Assembly (NCBI GenBank): GCA_050015575.1
Contig: JBEKBD010000029.1
Coordinates: 1-25,372 of the forward strand
Origin: Roseiarcus sp050015575
GTDB taxonomy: Bacteria > Pseudomonadota > Alphaproteobacteria > Rhizobiales > Beijerinckiaceae
DNA: 25,372 nt
Direction: 5' to 3'
Numbering within the stretch: position 1 is the stretch's first letter; every line of letters starts with the position of its first letter. A program made the position numbers and the translations under genes. Positions 9,101-13,918 of the stretch are shown here, one piece after another. The notes under the pieces were generated by a model. That model was not told the DNA's origin and made no database searches. It was given only the letters and a program-made list of their open reading frames with translations.

Positions 9101-10250
9101 GATCTTTCAGGCGATCGCGGAGGAACGCCTGGGCGAGGACTGGCGCCGCTGGCCGCAGGCGCTGCGCGACGGCGAGCCGAAGGCGCTGGAAGACAAGGCG
9201 CGCGAGCGCGCCGACGCGGTCGATTTCGCCCTGTTCGCGCAATGGCTCGCCGACCGGCAGCTCGCCGGCGCGGCGGCGCGCGCCAAGGCCGCCGGGCTCG
9301 ACATCGGGCTCTACCGCGACCTCGCCGTCGGCGCGGCGCCCGACGGCGCGGAGAGTTGGGCGCGCGCGCGCGAACTCGCGCAGGGCGTCAGCGTCGGCGC
9401 GCCGCCCGACCCGTTCTCGGCGCAGGGGCAGGTGTGGAACGTCCCGCCCCCCGACCCGATCGCCTCGGCGCGCGACGGCTGGCGCGGCTTCTCGGCGCTG
9501 CTCGCCGCCAACATGCGCAGCGCCGGCATGCTGCGCATCGATCACGCGATGGGCCTGACGCGCCTGTTCGTCGTGCCCGACGGCGCCAAGCCGGCCGAAG
9601 GCGCCTACCTCTCGTATCCTCTCGACGATCTCCTGGGCCACATCGCGCTGGAGAGCCAGCGCAGCGCCTGCATGGTCGTCGGCGAGGACCTCGGCACCGT
9701 GCCCGAGGGCTTTCGCGACGCGCTGGCGCGCGCCGACGTCCTCGGCATGCGGGTGCTGTGGTTCGAACGGCGCGGCGCCGATTTCGTCGAGCCCGCCGCC
9801 TATCCCGCGCTGTCGATCGCCTGCGTGGCGACGCACGACTTGCCGACGCTGGCGGGCTGGTGGCTGGGCGCCGACATCGCCGAGCGCCTGAGCCTCGGGC
9901 TCGTTGGCCTCGAGGAGGCGCAAGCCGAGCTCGCCGAGCGCGCGAGCGAAAAGCGCGCCCTCAAGGCCGCCCTGGTCGGCCTGAGCTTGGTCGACGAAGG
10001 AGCGGACCTCGCCGCGCCGATGTCCGACGAATTCGCCGCCGCCGTCCACGCCTTCCTCGCGGGCGCCGGCTCGCTGCTGGCGAGCGCGCAGCTCGACGAC
10101 CTCGCGGGGGAGCGCAACGCCGCCAACCTGCCCGGCACCGACCGCGAGCGCCCCAACTGGCGCCGCCGATGCGCCCTCGACGTCGAGACGCTGTTCGCCG
10201 CCCCGCGCGCGCGGGCGATTCTCGCGGCCCTGGCGGCGCAGCGGCGGTGA
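6105..10250 (+). CDS. glgX/malQ: Fused glycogen debranching enzyme (GlgX) and 4-alpha-glucanotransferase (MalQ)
   Basis: One uninterrupted 1381-codon frame carries two complete enzymes. Residues 1 to about 672 are GlgX (CBM48 plus GH13_11 isoamylase-type), which hydrolyses alpha-1,6 links of phosphorylase-limit dextrin; its triad is D329 (GFRFDLAV), E365 (IAEPWDVG) and D436 (AAHDGFTL). From about residue 673 (after LVLAEADAPAG) to the end is MalQ (GH77), which disproportionates maltooligosaccharides; its triad is D1146 (LRIDHAMGL), E1194 (VVGEDLGTV) and D1245 (ATHDLPTL). The 48- and 51-residue spacing resembles E. coli MalQ. The C-terminal PGTDRERPNWRRR is the usual MalQ end motif. Total length is close to the sum of E. 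coli GlgX (657) and MalQ (694), so neither half is trimmed. The start overlaps the glgA stop (ATGA). Both activities are predicted from motifs only. Pieces of this gene's 3' end recur at 11826 and 13635. Confidence 0.95.
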   Translation: MSGANDAAAPLGVAPTTRGVDVAVFSAHASAVYFCLYDETGERETARVRLSRDADGVHRASIDGVGAGARYGLRADGSFDPLRGDRFDLSKLLADPYAVAFDRPFRLHPSMFEFGVDSGPFAPKAIALSPQPGEPGRLRVPWERTIVYEANLRGLTKLRPDVPEAARGGFAGLAHPNVIAHFSALGVTTIEIMPADAFVDERHLPALGLANAWGYNPVVLGAPDPRLAPGGWAEVRAATDALHAAGMEAILDVVLNHNGESDEFGPTLSFRGLDNAAYFRLAPDDPARYVNDAGCGNCLALDSPVVARMAVAALRRWMVFGGVDGFRFDLAVALGRRARGFDPHAPFFAAIADDPILSRAKLIAEPWDVGPDGYRLGAFPVSWGEWNDRFRDAARRFWRGDGRMRGELATRLAGSRDVFGGAPSPARSVNFVAAHDGFTLADLVAYAHKHNEANGEHNRDGANDNLSWNHGVEGPCDDAAVQAARARDVRNLLALPLLARGTPMVTMGSELGHSQHGNNNAYAQDNALSWIDWRHADAALIAFVGRLAKARRDHPALGRAAWLTGQPFDDSGLPDVEWRDAEGPLASPERWQADDGDILVAVLAAPAPGGVDRVALAFNRGARPASLILPPPREGKAWRTLVDTSDDSVADVSLAIADRARIAARATLVLAEADAPAGVTRLRPPDAREIDALADAAGISADWWDVAGRRTVVSPETKLALLRALRLPVGSRAEARESLARLVDEAGARRLPFALVRRFDRALSAPVRADPAAPERPIEPTVVAEDGQAFVWRAAASEPRRRQLADGRTIVEREIALPELPIGRHRLIVDGVECALTVAPPEAYGARGALRRRFGLAAQLYALRRATGDQGIGDLTALGLAGELAGRAGAAFFGVNPLHAMFESSRTRCSPYHPSDRRFIDPIHIDVLDDADLPRDGAIDAAASLAAVDYQAVWAIKRAALQARFSAFERARIARPDDPLVADHARFVGEGGEALRRFAIFQAIAEERLGEDWRRWPQALRDGEPKALEDKARERADAVDFALFAQWLADRQLAGAAARAKAAGLDIGLYRDLAVGAAPDGAESWARARELAQGVSVGAPPDPFSAQGQVWNVPPPDPIASARDGWRGFSALLAANMRSAGMLRIDHAMGLTRLFVVPDGAKPAEGAYLSYPLDDLLGHIALESQRSACMVVGEDLGTVPEGFRDALARADVLGMRVLWFERRGADFVEPAAYPALSIACVATHDLPTLAGWWLGADIAERLSLGLVGLEEAQAELAERASEKRALKAALVGLSLVDEGADLAAPMSDEFAAAVHAFLAGAGSLLASAQLDDLAGERNAANLPGTDRERPNWRRRCALDVETLFAAPRARAILAALAAQRR

Positions 10251-10326
10251 AGCGGGAACCGAACGAGGGTGACTCGGAAACAGATTCGCAGCCATTGCAA
10301 ACGGCGCAGCAACTCAAGGAAGTCCA

Positions 10327-10860
10327 ATGCCAGACCTACAAACAGCCACTTGGTTTCCGGTGCTGACACTTCTTGTCGGTTACTGCACGAAAGCATTCTC
10401 CGATTGGCTGCAACATAGGCGTAACCTTGCGCGGGAACGAGAGGCGAGAGAAGCGACAAGAGACGACCAGCGTTTTGAGCGACGTACCAATTTTCAGCGG
10501 CAGACACTCTTAGACTTGCAGGAAGTATGTATGCAATTGGCCCGCGCCACCGGAGCGGCAAAGCATCTTGACGATATGGCTTACCGCACGACTGGGAAAT
10601 GGCAAAAGCAATTACTACCAGCAGAGTTGGATGAGGGATATCGCGTTGCCCAAGCCCGCACGTCGATGCTTTCGGTGCGAGCACGCGACGATACTGTCAG
10701 ACAGTTGGTCAAGACTCTGAAGGAGCACTCCGCTCAAGTCGGTATTTCAGCAAATCAACAGGATAGCGATCGCGCGATGGCTAATATGGCCGCGGTGCAC
10801 GACGAATTACAGGAACGCATAGGAGAGATTCTTCGTGAAATTGACGGGGCTGCGGACTAA
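10327..10860 (+). CDS. Hypothetical membrane-anchored coiled-coil protein
   Basis: This 177-residue protein is not one I recognise. Residues about 8-26 (TWFPVLTLLVGYCTKAFSDW) form a probable single N-terminal membrane helix. It is followed by a strongly charged stretch (about 27-75, rich in R, E and K, with REREAREATRDDQRFERR) likely to be a long helix or coiled coil, then more helical sequence ending in ERIGEILREID. The ATG has a clear AAGGAAG ribosome-binding site at 10317-10323. GC content is visibly lower than in the glycogen genes and codon choice is more mixed, which suggests acquisition by transfer. It lies 76 bases after the glgX/malQ stop and converges on the toxin-antitoxin operon. 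No function can be assigned. Confidence 0.75.
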   Translation: MPDLQTATWFPVLTLLVGYCTKAFSDWLQHRRNLAREREAREATRDDQRFERRTNFQRQTLLDLQEVCMQLARATGAAKHLDDMAYRTTGKWQKQLLPAELDEGYRVAQARTSMLSVRARDDTVRQLVKTLKEHSAQVGISANQQDSDRAMANMAAVHDELQERIGEILREIDGAAD

Positions 10861-10990
10861 ATGAATCTCATCGAAGGTTCCCGCGCTATCGGAATTAAAG
10901 AAATCCGTTAGAATTACGAATAACGGTGACACGCGCACAACTGCAAAAAAAAGTTGCACGAAGGAGGTCAGCGAAGGCGTGCTATGATAC

Positions 10991-11012
10991 AAAAATAGGC
11001 GTTTCGTAACGC
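10991..11012 (-). terminator. Intrinsic terminator of the toxin-antitoxin operon
   Basis: On the minus strand GCGTT-ACGA-AACGC forms a five-pair hairpin (arms 11008-11012 and 10999-11003), followed by a T-rich run (complement of 10991-10997). It sits about 40 bases after the antitoxin stop and points the right way for that operon. The stem is short. A second dyad, CCGTTA/TAACGG at 10905-10910 and 10921-10926, lies further along. Confidence 0.6.
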
Positions 11013-11051
11013 TACTCCGCAATGGACTCGAGTCCGGCCAAAATGGCTCCT

Positions 11052-11387
11052 TCAAGCAACCTCCAGCGTCAAATGTCCGACCGTCTCGCTGGCAGGCTTC
11101 ACTTTGATTTCAATATCATATCCGAGACGATTCAAGCACGTCATCAGCTTGCGCTCGGACAGGTTGGCGAAGTCGCCGCGCAGCATGGCCGATACCTTGG
11201 GCTGGGAAACGCCCATGCGTCGGCCGGCCTCTTCTTGCGTCAGATCGAGCCGGCGCAGCGCGCGAGCGATCTCGACCACCAGTCCGGACTTGATCTTGAG
11301 CTTCTCGGCGCCCAGCAGGCCAAGGTCGGCAAAGACGTTGCCGGAGCTTATTTCAACCTCGATTCCGTCAACCCATCGGCTTGCCAT
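11052..11387 (-). CDS. XRE-family helix-turn-helix antitoxin
   Basis: This 111-residue protein has a lambda-repressor-like helix-turn-helix at about residues 48-72 (LTQEEAGRRMGVSQPKVSAML). It belongs to the HTH antitoxins that partner Gp49-like RelE/ParE toxins. It should neutralise the upstream-encoded toxin and repress its own promoter. The ATG at 11387 is preceded by AAGGAG (complement of 11395-11400, seven-base spacing) and overlaps the last 20 bases of the toxin gene. This toxin-first order is the HigBA-like arrangement. The operon runs opposite to its neighbours, and a terminator follows at 10991-11012. Confidence 0.9.
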   Translation of the reverse strand: MASRWVDGIEVEISSGNVFADLGLLGAEKLKIKSGLVVEIARALRRLDLTQEEAGRRMGVSQPKVSAMLRGDFANLSERKLMTCLNRLGYDIEIKVKPASETVGHLTLEVA

Positions 11388-11745
11388 CTCTCATCTCCTT
11401 CGCCACCGCTTCGGCGACCTTCAATCGAGCGTGAATAATGTCCATGTCCTTCTGAGGAGTGGCGATTCCGCTCTTGCTCTTCTTCTGGAAGCAATGCAGG
11501 ACAAACACGGCTTCCTCAAACTTCACAGTGTAAACGGCGCGATATGTGCCGTCGCCGTCGCTCGCGACAACTTCCAGAACACCGCCGCCGCTAAACCCTT
11601 TCAGAATCTTCGTTGCGCCGTGCCGTTCGCCGTGCTGCGCGAAATCCAGGGCATGTCCGAAGAACCGCACCACTCCTGCGGGAAGTGCCATCAAGTCCTT
11701 CTTGCTGCTCCCGATCCAGACGAGCGGCTTTTCAGCGTCGGCCAT
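11368..11745 (-). CDS. RelE/ParE-family (phage Gp49-like) toxin
   Basis: The 125-residue product matches the Gp49-like branch of RelE/ParE toxins: WIGSSKKDLMALP near the N terminus, then FGHALDFAQHGERH, KGFSGGGVLEVV, TYRAVYTVKF and VLHCFQKKSKSGI. Members with HTH partners are usually HigB-like mRNA interferases, but cutting activity here is inferred. I chose the ATG at 11745 because the conserved N-terminal segment begins there. An internal ATG at codon 19 has a good AAGGA in front of it but would remove that segment. Only six bases separate the start from a TATAAT box, so the message may be leaderless. The gene overlaps the downstream antitoxin by 20 bases. Confidence 0.9.
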   Translation of the reverse strand: MADAEKPLVWIGSSKKDLMALPAGVVRFFGHALDFAQHGERHGATKILKGFSGGGVLEVVASDGDGTYRAVYTVKFEEAVFVLHCFQKKSKSGIATPQKDMDIIHARLKVAEAVAKEMRDGKPMG

Positions 11746-11751
11746 GAGCGG

Positions 11752-11779
11752 ATTATACCTGATAAGGAATAAATCGCAA
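11752..11779 (-). promoter_or_regulatory. Near-consensus sigma-70-type promoter of the toxin-antitoxin operon
   Basis: On the minus strand TTGCGA (complement of 11774-11779) and a perfect TATAAT (complement of 11752-11757) are 16 bases apart. A start site about seven bases after the -10 box would fall on or next to the toxin ATG at 11745. Such a consensus-like box stands out in this GC-rich sequence. Confidence 0.65.
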
Positions 11780-11789
11780 ACCTGATCAG
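11757..11789. promoter_or_regulatory. Repeated ACCTGAT sites over the toxin-antitoxin promoter (candidate operator)
   Basis: ACCTGAT occurs at 11757-11763 and again at 11780-11786, so one copy overlaps the -10 box and the other abuts the -35 box. The first copy lies in the imperfect dyad CCTGATAAGG and the second includes the palindrome CTGATCAG (11782-11789). This fits operator sites for the XRE antitoxin, but that role is inferred. Confidence 0.4.
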
Positions 11790-11825
11790 CGGCCGTTGCG
11801 GCCGGCACCGCCGCGGCGATCGTCC

Positions 11826-11877
11826 GCCCCCGCGCGCGAGGGAGATTCTCGCGGCGTTGGCGGCACGGTGGGGGTGA
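11826..11877 (+). pseudogene. Displaced remnant of a malQ 3' end (copy 2)
   Basis: Positions 11828-11877 align without gaps to the last 50 bases of glgX/malQ (10201-10250), with 42 of 50 identical by hand count, including the in-frame TGA. It reads PRAREILAALAARWG-stop, against PRARAILAALAAQRR-stop in the intact gene. Similarity disappears abruptly upstream of about 11826 and after the stop. It is too short to be a gene and is best explained as the severed end of a malQ-like gene. Confidence 0.7.
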
Positions 11878-12070
11878 GTGAGGCCGCGATGAACGCGACC
11901 CGAAATGAGCGGCGACATCGTCGCGAGAACGAGATGGCGCTCCCCCTCCCACATTTGCCGAACTACGACGGCGCGGCAGCGAAACCGCGACGCGACGCAG
12001 TTGATTCACGTCATTGCGCGAAGGCGGCTTTTGACCGCGTGGTTGGACCGCGAAAACGCAGGAGCGTTCG
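11878..12070. other. Intergenic stretch without recognisable gene
   Basis: Together with 11746-11827 this makes about 325 bases without a gene, apart from the toxin-antitoxin promoter and the malQ-end remnant. Open frames here are short and have no family features. TTGACC at about 12034 could be a -35 box for the small gene at 12071, but I see no convincing -10 partner. Confidence 0.5.
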
Positions 12071-12355
12071 ATGCCGATCGGCGACGAGGGTTCGACAGGC
12101 AAGGCGACGACGTCGGACGAAGGCAACAATCTCCTGCGGCGCCGAATGAGGCTGCTTGAGCTCGACCCCGCCGCGATCGAACGCGAGTACCCGGAAATCT
12201 TCGCCGAACTGCGGCGCCATTGCCTGAGCTGTCGCGATCGGGGGCCCTGCGCGGTCGACTTGCGGCGCGATCCCGAGAGCTTGGTGTGGGAGGCGTATTG
12301 CCCGAACTCCGGGACGCTGCTCGGGCTCGTCACGCTCACCGAGGCGAACTCCTGA
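12071..12355 (+). CDS. Small four-cysteine protein, DUF6455-like
   Basis: The 94-residue product has cysteines at 51, 54, 60 and 77 in the pattern C-x2-C-x5-C-x16-C-P-N (CLSCRDRGPC, then AYCPNSGTLLGL). This resembles the C-terminal domain of the DUF6455 family, whose function is unknown; the cysteines suggest metal binding or a redox role, which is inference. Upstream, residues about 22-48 look helical (LLRRRMRLLELDPAAIEREYPEI is the type of segment). The ATG follows AGGAG at 12060-12064 with good spacing. It stands alone between two remnants. Base composition resembles the host more than the neighbouring accessory genes do. Confidence 0.75.
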   Translation: MPIGDEGSTGKATTSDEGNNLLRRRMRLLELDPAAIEREYPEIFAELRRHCLSCRDRGPCAVDLRRDPESLVWEAYCPNSGTLLGLVTLTEANS

Positions 12356-12386
12356 GGGCGGCCGGGGCGGAAAGGTTCGGACTGCC

Positions 12387-12485
12387 CCACAGACCCAGCT
12401 AAATCACCGACAGACGCAAGCCGCTGCGGCCGCATTGATTGTAGATCATCGCGTCGTAGCGCGTTTCCGACGGACGATAGGTCAA
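12387..12485 (-). pseudogene. 5' stub of a YghZ-type aldo/keto reductase gene
   Basis: Read on the minus strand from TTG at 12485, the frame gives LTYRPSETRYDAM, then YNQCGRSGLRLSVI, an in-frame TAG (12399-12401), then LGLW. This tracks the N terminus of YghZ/L-glyceraldehyde-3-phosphate reductase-type aldo/keto reductases (E. coli: ERYGQMQYRYCGKSGLRL, then PALSLGLW). The family serine before LGLW is replaced by the stop, as a TCG to TAG change would do. Similarity ends at about 12387, so some 90% of the gene is missing. A ribosome-binding site AAAGGAA (complement of 12492-12498) is still in place six bases before the TTG. The rest of 12356-12674 shows no gene; the open frame continuing upstream to 12665 has no recognisable domain. 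Confidence 0.75.
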
Positions 12486-12674
12486 GCCGAGTTCCTTTAA
12501 CGCGCGGGTCGTCGGGACGCGACGCCCCCCGCGATATTGACCCGCTTCGCCGGCAAAGTCGACCGACGCCGCCCAATGGTGGTGGTCCAGTTTCAAAGAC
12601 GCACGCCGCCGAAATTGTGCGAGGAGAGCGGGCCAAGAGCGGGGTGCCGGTATGGGCTGTTCCATATCGCTCGC

Positions 12675-13382
12675 TTATTCCGGAAGCGCCTTGCAATCCT
12701 CATCAATGCAATAGTCAAAGTTCGGACAACCGAGCCCAACGAATGGCGGGTTAGATACTGGTGGTCCTGACAGTTGTGCGGTTTGTTCATTAGAGGTGTA
12801 GACTTTCTGCTGCACAATACGTTGGCAAAAACTAGTTACCCGAAGTTTAGGAATATTGAGCGCATCAATGTCGATTTTATCTTCATATTTGAAATAGCCA
12901 AATACGTATATCAATTTCTTCTCATTGAGCGTGGCCTCAAGGTCGGCATCGGATACTATCGGGCCAATCATGGACGCTGTTTGCCTCGGGCCAATGACCG
13001 GAAATTGTTGTGGCGTCTCAAGAAGATCGCATTTATAAGGAAATGGAGTTGGATTATCTCGAATAATTGGCTTACACATATACCACACGCCGTGTATAGC
13101 CGGCGTATTGCCAAAGTTCGTCCAATTTATACCAACGTGTTTATGAAGTCCATTGTTGTCTTCAGTAATAGGCTCAGACAAAGAATTAAGCATTACGTAA
13201 GGCTTGTTAACTTCTGCATGTGCCTGTTTTGCTATCGCATTTGCGATTTGAGTTTCGCTTACCTGGCTGCTGGAATAGAAGGTGTATGCGCCAACACCTA
13301 TTAATGTTGCCACACTCACAATGAACTGTGGCCAGTTGGGTATATTCCATTTATTGTGATCGTCGTCCTGCTGATCGGTCAT
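12675..13382 (-). CDS. Hypothetical single-pass membrane protein
   Basis: This 235-residue protein has a polar N-terminal tail (MTDQQDDDHNKWNIP), one clear membrane helix at about residues 17-37 (WPQFIVSVATLIGVGAYTFY), a short helical linker, and a C-terminal domain of about 180 residues with an immunoglobulin-like flavour (GINWTNFGNTPAIHGVWY). Such 'NxGxTPA' proteins occur as uncharacterised proteins in many proteobacteria. It ends in a cysteine-rich tail (GLGCPNFDYCIDEDCKALPE). I chose the ATG at 13382 because AAGGAGA (complement of 13391-13397) precedes it; the frame opens further upstream to 13439 without a better signal. GC content is the lowest in the window, strongly suggesting foreign origin. 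Function is unknown. Confidence 0.75.
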   Translation of the reverse strand: MTDQQDDDHNKWNIPNWPQFIVSVATLIGVGAYTFYSSSQVSETQIANAIAKQAHAEVNKPYVMLNSLSEPITEDNNGLHKHVGINWTNFGNTPAIHGVWYMCKPIIRDNPTPFPYKCDLLETPQQFPVIGPRQTASMIGPIVSDADLEATLNEKKLIYVFGYFKYEDKIDIDALNIPKLRVTSFCQRIVQQKVYTSNEQTAQLSGPPVSNPPFVGLGCPNFDYCIDEDCKALPE

Positions 13383-13634
13383 GGGTGGTTTCTCCTTGTA
13401 AGCATCCCCTCCGACGGGCGCTACGTACGTGCGGCCCATCGCACGCTACGCACGGTAGTGGGAGCTATTATCATAGCTGTCGAATTCACTTGTTTCAGAT
13501 AGGGGCTCCGACACGTTGATCCCGTTCTGTCCAAGAACGCCTCAATGTCGCACTGCCCTGAAAGCAAAGATATCACACTATCGCTCGCTGCCAATACCCA
13601 CCCGATGAATGGTCGCATTGCGCATCGCGCCCGT
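13383..13634. other. Low-GC intergenic stretch without recognisable gene
   Basis: With the following remnant and the rpsB leader, this is part of about 535 bases without a real gene. It contains the dyad at 13463-13478 and the 5' region of the membrane protein gene. Short frames here match nothing I recognise. Confidence 0.5.
13463..13478. promoter_or_regulatory. Perfect inverted repeat upstream of the low-GC membrane protein
   Basis: AGCTAT-TATC-ATAGCT is a perfect six-base dyad lying 81 bases upstream of the minus-strand start at 13382. The minus strand of this dyad contains TATGAT and GATAAT, so it could combine an operator with a -10 box. No convincing -35 partner is visible. Confidence 0.35.
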
Positions 13635-13757
13635 GCAACCGCGCCGACCCGCCCGGCATCGACCGCGAACGCCCGAACCGGCGCGATGGGCTCGCCCTCC
13701 ACATCGGCACGCGGTTTTCCGCCCCGCACCCGAAGAAGGTTTTCGCATCGCCGGCGT
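13635..13757 (+). pseudogene. Displaced remnant of a malQ 3' end (copy 3)
   Basis: This stretch aligns without gaps, at a constant offset of 3521 bases, to glgX/malQ positions 10114-10236. By hand count 37 of 43 bases match over 13642-13684 and 70 of 91 over 13642-13732; similarity fades towards 13757. In the corresponding frame it reads PPGIDRERPNRRDGLALHI, against LPGTDRERPNWRRRCALDV in the intact gene. The motif tryptophan (PNW) is lost, and the copy has no start or stop of its own. It is therefore a decayed fragment of a MalQ C-terminal coding region, ending just before the rpsB promoter region. Confidence 0.75.
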
Positions 13758-13776
13758 CCGCCGTTCGCCCGCGCCC

Positions 13777-13805
13777 TTGCCTTTCGCCCCGCCCTCCTGT
13801 ATCCC
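13777..13805 (+). promoter_or_regulatory. Candidate promoter of rpsB-tsf
   Basis: TTGCCT (13777-13782) and TATCCC (13800-13805) are separated by 17 bases. They lie about 115 bases upstream of the rpsB ATG, leaving a leader long enough for control of the ribosomal operon. Both boxes are only moderate matches to consensus. Confidence 0.4.
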
Positions 13806-13918
13806 CCGCGCATTCCACAGGCGGATCTTCGCGCGCCCTGCTTCAAGGGTTCGCTCCGGTGGCGGGGAATTCCTCGCCTCATCGATCCGCCGAGGCTCAA
13901 CCGGAGAGGAACCATTTC

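Noticed and set aside
8064..10295. A long open frame on the minus strand opposite the glgX/malQ gene
   Set aside because: The + strand encodes the two catalytic triads. The opposite frame has no recognisable motif and only low-complexity composition.
5726..10366. A 1546-codon open frame on the + strand
   Set aside because: It lies one frame off the glgA and glgX/malQ genes, is made almost entirely of R, A, P and G, and has no domain. It is a product of high GC content.
10933..10970. A8 tract with TGCAA/TTGCA arms, considered as a terminator
   Set aside because: The stem is only five pairs and the A run forms the loop rather than following the stem. The hairpin at 10991-11012 explains minus-strand termination better.
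11022..11772. Open frames on the + strand across the toxin-antitoxin operon
   Set aside because: They are antisense to two proteins with clear family motifs, a promoter and a terminator on the minus strand.
12486..12665. Minus-strand open frame leading into the aldo/keto reductase stub
   Set aside because: The reductase homology and its ribosome-binding site begin at 12485-12498. The upstream extension has no recognisable domain and looks fortuitous.
12774..13304. A 176-codon + strand frame opposite the low-GC membrane protein
   Set aside because: The minus strand has the ribosome-binding site, a clear membrane helix and balanced composition. The + frame has no start signal or domain.
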